Origin: Botryosphaeria dothidea
Taxonomy: Eukaryota; Ascomycota; Dothideomycetes; Botryosphaeriales; Botryosphaeriaceae
Assembly: GCA_011503125.2 (NCBI GenBank)
Contig: WWBZ02000033.1
Span: 3,100,001 to 3,164,000 of the forward strand
Direction of reading: 5' to 3'
DNA: 64,000 bases
Part shown: in pieces, positions 23,172 to 35,833 of the stretch
How the letters are laid out: every line of letters begins with the position of its first letter
Position numbering within the stretch: position 1 is the first letter of the stretch
The notes under the pieces: generated by a model
Told to the model about the DNA's origin: nothing
Seen by the model: only the letters and a program-made list of their open reading frames with translations
Databases searched by the model: none
Position numbers and translations under genes: made by a program

Positions 23172-24359
23172 TTTCCCAGCGTCCAATTGCGAGTAATGGA
23201 AAGTGGTCACTGAGTAAGAGGCTTTAGTGGCATTCAACTGTGACTGCACAAAGAGGCAAGGTAAGGAAAGAGGAGAGCTGAAGAGCTACTTAGGCCGCGC
23301 TCCCTAGTATGACGATGTTCGGAGCGGTTCCAACAAAGTACTCATGCCGCCGCGGACTACGCAGGGCGTGCGAAACAACGCTAGCGCCCGAAATGTAGGC
23401 GTCGAATGCCGCTCCGTAGAAGTTGGGGCTGGCAGGGCGCTAGGCTGATGGAAGCTCGCTGAGGCCTGCTAGACCGGAGTTTATCTTGACGTGCAAGGAC
23501 CAAAGCGTTTGACGATCGCCCTACAAGGGTTCCGCATGGCTGGGTACATGCGGCAACCAGTTTGGTCTAGCGATCTGGACAAAACGATGCAGTAATTAAA
23601 TCGTGAAAGTCAAAAGGTGATCTGTCCCGTTTCCGGCGGCTGAAGGGCCAGGCTTCCTATCTTAGGCAAGCTGGAACGACCTTGAACTCTCAAAAGGTTG
23701 TTTCCGCGGAGTAGCTGGCAGCTGTCAAAAACGGTAAATGCAGGAGCAATTTTCCAACCTTCTTGCTTCGAGTGCCGGCCTCTTGCCCTCCGGCATCTGA
23801 GATACAGTCGGACCATCTTCGCCTTCTACGTCATACTATGGACAAGCTCTCTCGTCACAGTCCGCGATCTACGTTTCAACTCGGAGCATTCGCGATCGAG
23901 CTCATTCTGGCCGATTATCCCTCCGATCCTATCTTCAGCCAGCATACCCGGCCGAACAGAGTCACTACGAGGCCAACGAATGACAGCGGAGCGATCTATG
24001 ATCAACCAGAGCATGTGAATCTGCAGAATTTCTTCTTATGTAATGATCCGCTATATTATTTCCATTCGAATCCCCCAGAACCGACACTCCCACAACCCTT
24101 CCATCAAGCGTAACAACAAAACGCTGATCTCAACGAACGCTACGGCAATTACTATGCAGCAAAGGTTCTTGGAAACCTCAGGATTGATGCAGATATTTCG
24201 CAATGGATCATTTGCTCTGGATACTGTGGAATGGATGCTTTGACATGAATATCGTTGCTCCAGTAAACAGGTTTCCGCTGATCATGCCAAACATTTGCCA
24301 AAATGAACACTCGCCAAAGAGTACAGTAAATTACAGATTGAGCCTTCTTCTCATGATTT
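23172..24359. other. Intergenic, exporter promoter side
   Basis: About 1.2 kb between the exporter start and the 3' end of the nitric oxide synthase gene. Short frames only; nothing recognised. Confidence 0.45.
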
Positions 24360-27300
24360 TCATCCTGTTGGATCAAATACTTCCTCGACATATCTGTCCC
24401 CGAGCGCATCCTTTACATCTCTTCCCAGAATGGCAGATAGGTTGCAGGCGAAGTCCTTCGCCGCTTCCCTGGATGCGCATACGAAGACGTTTGCCTTTTC
24501 CTCCTTAATCTTGGTGATGAGACGCTGACGAACACCTTCGGTAAACATCTTGTCTTGCGCGCGGCTCTTATGCGGATTGCTTGGAGTCAAGAACAGCATA
24601 TCCACCAGCCCCAGCTCGCTTGCTCTGTCCAACGTGCCTGCTGCAACATTGGCGTCGTAGTTCTTGAAGCCGATGAAGAGGCTGACCGGTCCATGCCGTG
24701 GACGCGATATGTGTTCACCGTTTTCCGCCTCAAAGATGCGAGACTGCAGAAGACTCCTTACTGGAGCGATGCCTGATCCAGTAGCGAATGCGATGACCGG
24801 AGACGTATCTTCGATCATCTTCGTACTCGCGGGTCTAAAGCGTATTCTCAACGAAGTACCGCGCGGTGAAAATGTGAGGAACCTTTCGCTGAAGAGACCC
24901 TTAGGATGCGTTTGCACAAGGAGCTCCAACACGTTCCCCCGACCACCCGACTGCCAGAGACGCTGTGAAGAAGCCACCGAGAAAGTGCGGGGTCTGAGCA
25001 ACGGCATGGCAGCGAAGACATCGATCAAGCTGACTCGTTTGCGCCAGCCAGGTGGCAGCACCTTGAGTGCCTGTGGGAACGGGGCGCTTTGTAACATGTC
25101 CACTTGATCCGGTTCAAAGTTCATCCCCGAAGCCCACTCTACGTCGGTGAAGGGCCCGTTCAAGTCCACAAGCTCGGTGACGAACTGCTGCGTTGTCAAG
25201 CCGCCAGGCAGCCTCAGCTCTCTTCCCGCGAGGTCCATGTACGCTAGGACTTGTTCCACTTTGATCCTTCGATTTGTTATGTAGACATCCACGTGGCTCA
25301 TCTCGACGTACTCGTATCCGCCGACATCGAGAATGATATGCTTGATTCCCTTCATGTTGCTGGAAGAGGAAACTAGCTTTGCGGATGTTGAACGAGCAGC
25401 GAGAGCCTCGAACGGGGATTGAGCGTCGTCGTCATCGTGGACCAGCATCTTCTGGAACCTCGGACTCTGATGACCATCGCCACCAAAGAGTTGCGAGTGG
25501 AGTGAAGCCCACCATGCATTCAGCTGTCTCCACGGTGGGCTTTCTTTCTCCGTATCGCCCTCGAAGAGTTTGAGTATCGAGCGACCGCCACTTTCTCGTA
25601 GAGCATGCTCGATTGAGCGGGCAGATCCGTTGTAGGATGATCTGTACGAGCTGCTCCCGTTACCATAGATGGCGAATCTGATCCCAGAAGGCATTTTGCA
25701 GGCCTTCAGCCTTTTCATGAATGTCTGGCCGTTGTATGGCATATCCCCACGTCCGCAACTGCTCGCAACGACAAGAATAACGTCCCCTTCCTTGACGACT
25801 CCCAAGTCAAGCGCGTTCAGCGTGTCAAATCGCGCCACCTTGAAGTCTGTTGCGCTGTTGGTACATATTGCGGTGACGTAGCTGTGCAGACGTCGTGCCA
25901 GCTTCTGCGCTGTCGTGCCGGAGCTGCAGTAGTGTATGCAGATGCTCTTGGATGTGTCTGCATCGCAAGAAGCTGTACGATCGGGCGGATCGGGGTGGGT
26001 TCGAGTTTCTTTTGTGTTCTTGGTGCTCCTCTTTGTCTTCCTCTTCCAGGCCTTTATCGGATCTTGAACGTGTCGACAGATTAGCGGTTTGGGTTGGTAA
26101 TTTGGCGAGCCACCTCTGTGCCAAAGAGGGACCAGACTGCCTTGAGGAGGAGCAAGCCAATACGGGTCTGCAGGAAGACGGAACCCATTTTCCCGGAAAT
26201 GCTCGTCATCGAAGTTGCAGTACATCGAAGACGCTGTCAGGCTATCCGACATTCTTACACCAGCCTGCTCGAACGACCAGTATACGGCGAAGTTGAGCTC
26301 CGTTTGTGCTCGAGACTGCGCGCTACATCAGCCAGCTATCACGATACTGCAGAGATTGCCGAATTACCAGTAAAGCAAGTCGCTCATACTCTGGAACATC
26401 TTCCAAATCTGGAGCGGATTTGCGAAGACCCAGAACATTAACAACACTCGGAAGCACGTTGTACCTCTCCCGATCGACGAGGTCGCGCACACCGATCTCC
26501 GCGTCCATAAACCAACCTGAAGTGAATCAGCATGTCGATAATCCTGGAGTGGTGTGGTGCCGTACCCATGAAAGGCGTAGCTGTATACTGAACCCCACCA
26601 ATATCAAACCCAAGTCTGCTCAGCGCCGGTGAAGGCACCCATCGAAGCCCAAGCTTCTCGAATTGGAGACCGTAGTGAGGATGCTTGACATGGACAAGTG
26701 GAAAGATATCCTGTGATAGTGGTGTGATGACGGGATCATCTCCCTCTGCCATGGTGACAAGAGGTAGAACGTCCCATTGTGTCCTGAAGGCAGGAGGCTC
26801 CCAACCGAGTTCCAGGATGGCGTCTGTAAGCTCAACATTCATTGGGTCACCTAATATCGAGCCGTCGTGGTTTCGGTACTGGGGTTGTCAGCCATTGGTT
26901 GGCATTCTCTCGGATGCATGACCGAACTCACTCCAGCAAAAGCAAGCAGTTGATGGTTCCAAATCATAGGTCCAGATTGGCCAGGCGTGCGTGGAGGGAA
27001 CACAAACACTACATAGACAGATTCAGCACCTAAGTTGATATCTCGACAGCTCTCAATCTGCTCACCGGTCGGCAAGATATCGCCATTATTGAAAGCTTCC
27101 TGTGCTTTTTCAAGCAGGCAAGAACCCATTTCTTTGCTACTTGTGATATGGCGCAGATCGCATAACCTGACAGCATTAGCAGGCTGCCTACGGAAGATAT
27201 GGGAGATGCTTACTTCAAGCTTTTCCACTCACTTCGCATGATGCACTTTTTGGAGTGTTTCCAGGCCAGTCTGATACCATGCTCGAGTTCCGCAGCACTG

Positions 27301-27800
27301 TGCTCCCACGTTCCAGCGGCCGTGGCGTGCATTTCGCCGTCTTTGATATCCGGGAAATGATCGTTTCGGCCGACTTTGACCCGTCTGGATGAGTTCTGGA
27401 TCTGCTCAACAGCTTCCTTTCTTCTTCTTTGCAATGCATCTTCAGACGAGATAATGCCGTCCCTGTGGAGCTGGAGGAGGAAATCGATGGCCTCGCTCTG
27501 CACAATACTGACGCAACGGTTCCGGCCTACTCGAGCTTCATCTGTGTGGACTATCCGCCCGCTCTGGCAGAACTTGGAGGTGCATCCGGTCGAAGACAGC
27601 AGCGGATAACGTTCCTCGATTCTTTTGAATTCCTCGGTCGCAGGAGGCCTCCCCATCGATGCCGGCGCGAACGGACATTTTGGCTGGGCTATGGGCTTGA
27701 AGTTGGTGTGTGCATTCTCTCCATATGTGGTACCACCAGCAGGATCTTCTGGAAGATGGGTCCGCCTTACAGAGTGCCTACTGAACCTGTCCAGATCCAT
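24360..27800 (-). CDS. Nitric oxide synthase (oxygenase-reductase)
   Basis: Six exons (27800-27214, 27166-27066, 27008-26932, 26878-26566, 26516-26368, 26315-24360) give 1060 aa, all phases consistent. Heme domain: zinc-type CxxxxC (C73/C78 in TGCTSKFCQS), heme-thiolate C186 in AWKHSKKCIMRSEW, then WNHQLLAFAGY, DGSILGDPMNVELTD and GWEPPAFRTQWDVLPL. The arginine-binding Glu366 lies in GWFMDAEIGVRD and a pterin-side Trp in DPYWLAPPQGSL. A basic linker (about 488-508, IKAWKRKTKRS) could bind calmodulin. FMN domain about 533-690 (HYCSSGTTAQKLARRL, SSCGRGDMPYNG, YGNGSSSY) without the autoinhibitory insert; FAD/NADPH part with RTFSVASS, GLFSERF and GSGIAPVRSLL. It would oxidise arginine to NO and citrulline. 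The ATG at 27800 is the first in frame. Confidence 0.9.
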
Positions 27801-29265
27801 CCTGTGTAGGCCGGGGGCATTCGAGACGAAGCTTTCTGTTATCGAAGAGGGCAGGGGTGTGTAACAAGAGATTGTTAAGGCGGCATGCTGTAGCAGCAGC
27901 AGCAGCAACAGTCGACGGCGGGATGAATATACAGATAGGCCCTTGCCCTGAGGTTAATGAGTCAGACGCACTGGCCGTCGGCTGGCTCAGCATTGCGGCC
28001 GAGCTCAGAACTGGCGGAACGAAAGTCGAGACACGCACTCTTGGAATACTTCAGGAAGCAGGGTTGCTTGCCAATAGTCGGGTAGCTCAACTGTCACGCC
28101 ATCATCGGAGAGGGGGAGAAAGAAGGAAAGAAAAAAGACGGTAAAAATCTTCCGTAAGCGAGAGACGGCGCGGTCGATTGGGGCGGACCGACCACTGTAT
28201 CTATCGGACTTTCTCGGCTCAGACAACACTGCATAGCCTACTCATGATAGCTTCGAGAGAGTCCGTGCAATGAACAAAGGATTACTTATTCCGGGTCCTC
28301 CGCTCGCCAAAGCTGCAGTCCGCCACGTCGCAACTGCCGGGCATGAACAGAGCCTCGGCATCTGTATAGAGACGGGAGAGCGCGATTCATCGTCACGGCT
28401 GGACTTGTCCGTGATCGGTCGAACGATTGGCCCGGTGCCTGCGCGGGAGCAGAGCAAGATGATGTATCTATGCAGGGCTCGGTCCAGCGCCTCGGCTGTA
28501 GCGAGAGTTCCCTGACAAGCTGTGGCGCAGGGATCTTTCAGATTTCCAGGAATGGTATTCTTCGTGCCGCGCCCAGGGTATGCTTCTGGGTTCTAGCGTC
28601 GGGCTTTGCCGCCCATCTCGCGTGCTCTAACCGCCATCGTGCCCTGGCTGCCGCTAAACTTTATTTCCACCCGGACCCTGCCAGCGTTGGGCTCTAGAGC
28701 CTCCTTCTCCAGCGATACGAACCGCCTATCTGGGTGGCGTCTTACATCACAGATTATCTCAAGCTCATACGACGCGGAGCCCCGCCGTCGAACCCCCCGC
28801 TTCCAACTCTGCCTTTGCTCCGAGGTCTCCCCTCGATTGAATACGGCGTATCCGTCCGAGGACGGCCCTTTGTCCATCACGACTGGCTTTCTTGAAGCTA
28901 GCGTCCAGACCGCCGACTCGCACAGTCGGGGAGCATCAGGGGCCACAGTTCCCCGTATTCACCACGCACCACGACGCCGCCAGATCAAGCTAATACGTGC
29001 GCGAAAGCATATCCCGGTCCAACCGCAAAGGGACGACACGACAGAGAGCCACGCACTCTTGAATTAGATAGAGTTTAGTGCTGTACCGAATTTCGACCAA
29101 GCCACACGCTCGGGCCTTCAGCCCACCACGAAAAGCATTACGAACTAAATACAACGCAATAGAGTTCAAAGACCGATGTTGTGTTCGCATGGCCTGCCTG
29201 CTCTGCCGTTTCCCTCTCGCTTTCAGGACTGGTTAACAACCTGGGACGATGGTCGTTTGCAGATC
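27801..29265. other. Intergenic, NOS promoter region
   Basis: About 1.5 kb between the NOS start and the 3' end of the first multicopper oxidase. It contains the CAG repeat at 27893. Several short frames exist on both strands, none supported. Confidence 0.45.
27893..27911. repeat. (CAG)n microsatellite upstream of NOS
   Basis: Five or so CAG units with one CAA, about 95 bp before the NOS ATG. Read on the NOS strand it would give a Leu run, but no in-frame ATG precedes it. Confidence 0.6.
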
Positions 29266-31222
29266 TCAATCAAGAGGACCATATCGCAGCGGCGGCACAA
29301 AGTCCGCATGGACCATTTTCTTGATGTACTCGGGGGGGGTCTGCATGACGTCTTGGCCCTCAAGAAGAACTATCTGCTGTCCCGCCTGCATCCAGTTAGT
29401 ATGGTCGATATCACATCTGGAGTGGAGTACTTACTGCGAAGTGCTGGATTCGGTGGCAATGCAACATGCTCATGGCTGGGAAGGTGATGGTGTAGCGGAT
29501 GACCGTCCACGAGCCCTCCTCGGCCTCGAGCCTGGCCCCGTCTCGCAAAGGAGGGTCAATCATGTTGAAGTTCTCCGGAGCTTCCTTGAGTGCTGTAGCA
29601 ACGTCTGGCCAGCGGAAGTAGCCCTTGCCCCTTCCGATGATCCAGGCTTTGTGGTTGTGCTTGTGGAAGGGATGCATGGCGTAGGCCCGACTCTCGAAGA
29701 TAATGTCGACCGTGGATCCATTCTTCATCCCCTGGATGGTAGTCGGACCGCGTGATTCTTCATTCCACATGATGGGAGGCATTTGCTGGCGGAAACCTTG
29801 ATGCGGCTCACTTGCCAACACCCATTCACTCGGCCCGGTTCGGTTCGATAAGAACCGGAAGGTGTGGTCTGATGTCGCGGGGGGAGCACGAGGAGGAAAA
29901 GGAGACAGGTCGGCCATTTCGTCCATCATGGCCCCGCCTTCGGTGATCATGCGTCCCATGAGATCGATATGGGGCTTCGTCTGGGGCTCCTGCATCGCGC
30001 CACTGACGCGATGCTCCTGAACACCAGGGTATCGCAGGATGCTCAGGCCAGAAATCAGCTGTTCTTGAGAAAGAGACGACATGCGGATTGCATATTCGCC
30101 TGGTTTCTTGTCGAGCGGGACAAGGACGCTGATTCTCTCCCCCATATTCAGATTGATTGCCTACGGGAGCTAGTGAGCATGATTCTTTGCAGAATCTGGC
30201 TTCAACTGACCTGGACTCTCTTGGGCATGACAAAATCACCGTCAGCTGCCACAATGATCATGTCGTGCTCGTCGACCGCGATACGCAGCTCATGGTGCGC
30301 TCCAGGGTGAATGAAGTTCAGGAAAAGGTACTTCTCGCCCTCCTTGGCTTGGATGACTTCGAAGTCCGCGAGAGTGTCACGGCATTTTCGCTTGTTCATG
30401 AACTCAGCACCGAGGTTAGGGGGAAGGCAGCCAAGTGAGTCTCTTAGGCCCTCTGGGTCATACTTCCTGAGGACCTCGGTGGGAAGGCAGGTGGTTCTAC
30501 CTTTGCCGTTGGTGACAAGAGATGCAGAGCATGCCGGAGCAATGCCTGCGTCTCTGAAGCCCACCATCAACACTTCCATCCCTTCGTAGTTCCAATCGGA
30601 AACCATGAGGTGCCTGGGATTGTCTTCAGCAGCTCGCATCGCCGAGACCTCCGCAGGATCTGTGGAAATGAGGTCGTATGGGCGCGGTCTCCAGGAGGCT
30701 GGGCGGATCCAGAGAGGCCCTCTTTGGCCGTCTGCAAATGCAGGTCCAAAGTGGCCATGGTAAAAGTAGATTCCGGTCTGGTTGGTGAGAGTGAATTCGT
30801 AAGTGTATGAATCTCTGGGTTCGATGGGCCACTGTGTGACGCCCGGGACCCCGTCGTTCCAGTACTTGTCGACTTGGTATACACCGTGCCTGTGCCTCGT
30901 CAGAGAAAGATATCGTGAGCAAGTTCTTAGTAAGTGCTCACCAGTGCATGGTTGCCTCGATGAACATCTTGTTGGTCACCGTGACGCGCAGCGTGTCTCC
31001 TTCATCACCCCAAATCAGTGGGCCCGGCGTATCGCCGTTGATTGTCAAGACCCCACGGGGATTTCCATCTGTCAACGTTAGAGATATCCAGGCGTAGTCA
31101 TCCGGTAGGCTCATCTAACCTTTGGCCATCCAACTCGCCTCAAGTGTTAGGTTGTATTCCCGCATTTGCGCACATAGCACAACAAATGCATGGGAGAGCA
31201 ATAGCACAGGTGAGAACTTCAT
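29266..31222 (-). CDS. Secreted multicopper oxidase (laccase-like), intact copper sites
   Basis: Exons 31222-31120, 31068-30942, 30889-30211, 30160-29435 and 29385-29266 give 584 aa. It starts with a signal peptide (MKFSPVLLLSHAFVVLCA). All four copper motifs are complete: HWHG (76-79), HGH (121-123), HPFHKH (466-471) and HCHRIQH (537-543, with the type-1 Cys538). So it should oxidise phenol-like substrates with reduction of O2 to water outside the cell. No Leu or Met axial residue follows plainly at the +10 position: the segment is FAAGQQIVLLEG. The last intron (29434-29386) has GTAAGT and TGCAG and replaces an early stop by 39 further residues. It is divergent from the degenerate paralogue at 32127. 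Confidence 0.9.
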
Positions 31223-32126
31223 TGTCGATTTTTGCAAGTGTGACTTGAGTCTCTGATTTTGCAGGCACTTCGAAAGTCGAAGATTGAAGGAGTCGCCAGT
31301 GCAAGACCAGTCAATACTAAAGTGGGATCCCCCATAACCCCACAAGAGGGGCGCGGCAGGGCAGACGCGAGCTCGGACGTCATCAACGGTATCGTCGTCC
31401 TAGCGCTTCCGGGTTCTCCACGTCAATGATGAAACCGTTATCTGGGCCACGACCGCTGAGCACGGAATTCAATAGACAGTATCGCCGGAGTGTCGAGTCC
31501 GAGCTCTCCATCCCGTCAGGTTCGGATCGATACGTGGAGAAGTCTCCGTAGTACGCAAGTGGTATAGACGGAATGTTGCTATGGCTGGAAGGTTGGGCAC
31601 CAGAGATTGTGAGGCTACGGCACGGTGCAGTGATCGATTGCTTGCCTGCCACGATCGAAAATTGAACGCGGCCGAACCATACGACTCTGACGAAAGATGC
31701 GAAGCAGCATAGTGCAGCTAGGAGCATCCGTGCATTGAGTTTAGGCGATTGTGGTGGCTTGGTCGACCCGTGTGTCTGGGCCGTGAGCCGCCCGAACACC
31801 CACCCTTCACGCCAAGGCCCTCCTCCAGACCGTTACGAGTCATTGCATGTGATAGGCCGCCATGACCTCGTGGAAAAGCTCCCGCTGCCGTGTAGATAGT
31901 GCGTGTCAAGAGCCGTTCCAAACTCAAAATCATGTGGTGACGTTGATCAGCCCGGAGATCCAGCTGAAGGGCGAAAAGCAGGGATACCGGGGATCTGCTC
32001 GTAACTTGCTTCCATTATCGGAACGCCCAAGAGCTGGAGGGCTGTAGCATAGACACGCACTTGCCCCTCACCTCGTATGTCGTTTTCCATTCTCGCCAGA
32101 GACTCTTCTCAGCCGACTCCAGTTCA
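31223..32126. promoter_or_regulatory. Divergent promoter of the two multicopper oxidases
   Basis: 904 bp separate the two start codons, so the pair probably shares regulation. No specific element recognised and no gene within. Confidence 0.5.
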
Positions 32127-34480
32127 ATGCTTCCACAGTCCACCATGGGTGCAAAGTACGAGATCATTACCTCCGCCCAGGACGATGCGCCTCGAAAGCC
32201 CCAGTGGGGAAGTTTATTGAAAGCCGTTTCAACCGTTTGCGTTGTCCTCCTGTGCATTGGAGGAGCGGCCAAGTACTATCTTCATCGGCCCGTATTCGAT
32301 TTTGAATCTGGCTACTGTCCTACCAAAGGTGCTTCCGCCCAGCCGAAGGGTGTTCAGCAGCGGCTTCCCGCTACCGTCAATTATGACTTGACTATTGGTC
32401 AGGCGTGGAAGAATCCAGGTACAGTTCCGCCTTTGCTCATCAGTTGTGTGGTGGAGTGTTGACAAATGGACCAGATGGAGGGCACTGGCGACCTGTCTAT
32501 GTGGGAAATTCGGAGTCTCCGTTTCCAACTATCAATGCTCGTGAGGGAGACTTGGTGAACATTCACATCCACAACGATCTGGGTCTCCCGATATCAGCAC
32601 ATTGGTTCGTTCTTCCTCTGCCATCTTTGCCTCAGTCTGCTGATTTCGCGTCAGGGTCGGCGTTCACCACAAAATGAGCGCCACCTGGAACGATGGAAGT
32701 TCCGGGGTCACCAGCTATCCAGTTTTGCCCCGTGCGAATTGGACCAGCGTCTTCAACACTTCCGGCGACTGGGGCCTCAAATGGTTCCTTGAACATACTT
32801 CGACCCCATCAGTGAGTATCGCTGTCAGCCGAGCTCCTGTTGTGACCGCAAAGACTGACATGCCATGGACAGGTCGACGGCATGTACGGTACCATCTGGA
32901 TCAGACCGAGCGCGGAGAGAGAGAGACCTTACCATCTCATCTCCAAGGATGGGCTCGACATCCAGGACATGATGGACGCCGAAGAGACTCCTACTCACAT
33001 GACGGCCTACAATTACCAGCACCGGGAGATGCCTGGCTTGTTGGCTCAGCTGCAGACTGAGGGCTATGACCCGTACTGTTTCCAGTCGGTCCTAATCAAC
33101 GGTAAGTCTTTCCTGCTTCAGCAAGCTGCAACGGCTGACGTTTTGCAGGAAAGGGCCGAGTTCACTGCAAGCCAGATGAGCTCAAGGAAATTGACGGCAA
33201 GCCCGTAAACTCGTATGGATGCGTCGAGCAGCCTAGCGGCGCTATTGCGTACGACGAGTGCAAACCTTCGGACGGTGATTACGAGGTAGAATCACGATGG
33301 CAGCATCAAGGTGTAGATGTTGACAGGTGACAGATTATCGAGACGCAAAGTCGGCGCTGGATGATGATCAATATAGTCAATCCGGGACTCGAGCACCCCT
33401 GGAGGATCTCGATCGATAAGCACGATTTCTGGATCGTGGCCAATGATGATGGTTTCATTGAACCTCAGAAGGTTCAGGTATGCGAACCCGCCCTTGGCCG
33501 CTGCCGGAGCCGAGAACGGCGCAGCTGACGGGAAGATCTTCAGGTTTTGACTTTGACCAATGCCGAGCGGGTCACGATCCTGGTCAAACTGGACCAGGAA
33601 CCACAGGATTACGCTATTAGATTCCATGCCCTGAGCCGACTGCAATTTTTGCAGGGGTATGCGATTCTGCGGTATCCGGTAGGTTTATATTCTTTACGAG
33701 TCCTGTAACATGGACAAGACAAGGACACAGCTGACAAGCCGTTTGAAGCATCGCCAAACAGGCAGACGGCTGGGCATATCCATGCCGCGTCCCAGCCAAG
33801 AGCTGTCGGCCATGGAGCCGGACGGCACGCCAAAGAAGGGCGTCGTTCTCCAGGATAAGTTCAAGCAGCATCCTTATCCTCCGGCTCAGCCCCCACAGGA
33901 TGCAGACATCACCCTTCGTTTCCGTGCGACCGGAGCCCCCGACCCGTATAACCCATATATCACCAACTGCTCGTTGAATGGATCACCCTGGCAGATTTTC
34001 CGAGGCTTGCGCGAGCCGCTGTCACTGCATCCCAACGACACGGTTGCAGAGCCGAATCCTATTGTAAAAGGACTTCCCGTCGGCAGTGTCGTGGATATTA
34101 TTGTTGAGAACGACCTTCCGGTGGCGATTCCAATGTACAAGCACAACAACCCAACCTTCCATCTCGGGTCGGGAGAGGGCAGATTCGAATGGGACAACGT
34201 CGCCGAGGCCAAAAAGAATCGGCCAAAGCTGATCAACCTTCAAAACCCACCACGCGGCTACCTACACGACCTTCCCGCTGGAGGATGGATGGCCTTGCGC
34301 TGGAAGATCACGGAGCCTGCCATGACCATGTTTCACGCATTCCGCGTGCGCTACTTCGTCTTGGGCATGCAGGTCCCCATGTTTGAGGGCGATGATGCCT
34401 GGCCGGACATCCCGGATGTCGTCCGGAACCTGCCGCATGTGAATTTCGAAATTCCCGAACACATGGGTATCTTCGACTAG
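32127..34480 (+). CDS. Membrane-anchored multicopper-oxidase-like protein, copper sites lost
   Basis: Exons 32127-32418, 32475-32604, 32655-32811, 32873-33101, 33149-33285, 33334-33477, 33544-33678 and 33731-34480 give 657 aa. A membrane helix at about 29-48 replaces the signal peptide (type II anchor). The three-cupredoxin fold is recognisable (NDGSSGVTSYPVLP, DGMYGTIWIRP, GYAILRYP, GSVVDIIVEN), but the copper motifs are degenerate: HWVG (140-143) for HWHG, LEH (186-188) for HxH, IPMYKH (541-546) for HPxHxH, and HAFRVRY (610-616) for HCHxxxH, so the type-1 Cys is gone. The reading frame is otherwise undamaged over eight exons, which suggests a selected non-catalytic protein. The ATG at 32145 has a stronger context and would shorten it by six residues; the start of the last exon could instead be 33749. 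Confidence 0.85.
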
Positions 34481-34795
34481 AGGTCCAACTACAGACAGAG
34501 TCTTGCTCTGATTGACGGCCCACGGCGTTCCCCGCGGACCTTGAGGTTCCGATCAGAGTAGTGTGTTGCTTGAGTCCTCATTTGTCCGTTACTTATGCCG
34601 TCAGATTTTTACTACCGCCGAAATATGCAGGTCAGCGCGTGTAATTGATTGTTGTCCCTATGTTCGGTGCCGTACCTGCTCGATAGTTGTGTGTGCTCAG
34701 TTCCGGTCAGAAGATTAACCAAACGTCGAGACGGCCAATAATTCACAAGATGATTGCAATCGTTTGTTAATATATTCCATTTCTCCGTGATACTT
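34481..34795. other. Convergent intergenic
   Basis: 315 bp between two convergent 3' ends; it marks the border between the oxidase pair and the quinate cluster. Nothing recognised. Confidence 0.5.
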
Positions 34796-35833
34796 TCAGT
34801 CAACATCTGGAACAGGTAGACCGTTCCACAACTTCATCTTGCGGCCTTGGGCCACCATGGCTTCCATGGCGTTCTGCTCGCGCAGTTTTCTGGCCTCCTC
34901 GTCCGTGACCAGGACGAAGTCGTAAGCCATCAACTTGCCACCTTCCTTGACACCGTACTTCTTTGCCTGCTCCGCGTTGACGGTGCCGAGATCCACGAGC
35001 AACGTCTCCTTCACACCAAAGACGGCATCGGACGTCTCGTACGGGTCGTTTCGAAGATACAACGCGCTGTCTCATGGTCAGTGTCCATCCACCATGAGTT
35101 GCCGGTAAACGTACGTGATCAAATGGTCGAAGCCCTGCTTGGCAAACATGAAATGCATATGGCTTGGCCGGTAGGGATGTCGCTTGAGCTGCTTCAACAG
35201 CTTCCCCACGGGCCCGTCGTGCGGAATGGGATAGGGAACGGGAACGATGGCCTTGAACCAGAAGACGCCGTCCTTGTCGCTCGCCAACACGGCTCTGCCG
35301 TCCGGCATAGTGCGGCTGCTGTACTGCACGTCGTAGAAGCCCTTGGAGTCGGTCTCCCAGACGTCGATCTTGACGTCGTCGATCGGGCAGCCGTTGGTGT
35401 CCTTGACGGTGCACAGGACGAGGCAGGGCTCGCCGTCGGGGTCGTGCGAGATGACGGAGCCGTTGGCCTCGGCGTGGGCGTCGTGGGTGTGGAAGGGGCC
35501 GAGCACGGTGCCATCGGTGCTCTGCGGCGGCTTGGGGTGGTCGATGCTGTCGACGAGCAGCGAGAGGCCGATGATGTCGGAGAGCAGGATGAATTCCTGG
35601 CGCACGTCGCTGCAGATCTGGCCGACGTCGGTGAGGAACTGGATGCCCGTCATCCACTCGTCGGTGCTCAGGCGCGTCTCGCGGGCGAAGTCGTGGGCGT
35701 GCACGACGAGGCGCTCCAGCACGTATTTCAAGCGCGGGTTGGGGCAGCGCGAGTTGATGAGGTGGACGTTTTCGGTGATGTTGTCGATGGTGAGGTCTTT
35801 CAAGGGCGGGATGTCGACCTGGGACGGATCCAT
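34796..35833 (-). CDS. Intradiol ring-cleavage dioxygenase, hydroxyquinol 1,2-dioxygenase type
   Basis: Exons 35833-35115 and 35066-34796 give 329 aa. It has the N-terminal helical dimerisation domain and the catalytic beta-barrel with the Fe(III) ligands Tyr167 (GFYDVQY), Tyr201 (VPYPIPHDGPVG), His225 and His227 (RPSHMHFMF). The C-terminal DAVFGVKETL and the YPIPHDGPVGK block resemble hydroxyquinol 1,2-dioxygenases more than catechol enzymes, so the likely product is maleylacetate. The intron (GTACGT...GACAG) is needed to leave the first frame. It lies at the edge of the qut genes, next to qutE on the same strand, suggesting that ring cleavage is coupled to quinate breakdown. Catechol as substrate cannot be excluded. 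Confidence 0.88.

Noticed and set aside
27793..27908. Leu-rich N-terminal extension of NOS from the CAG repeat
   Set aside because: The frame is open, but no ATG occurs before 27800; it would need a CTG start.
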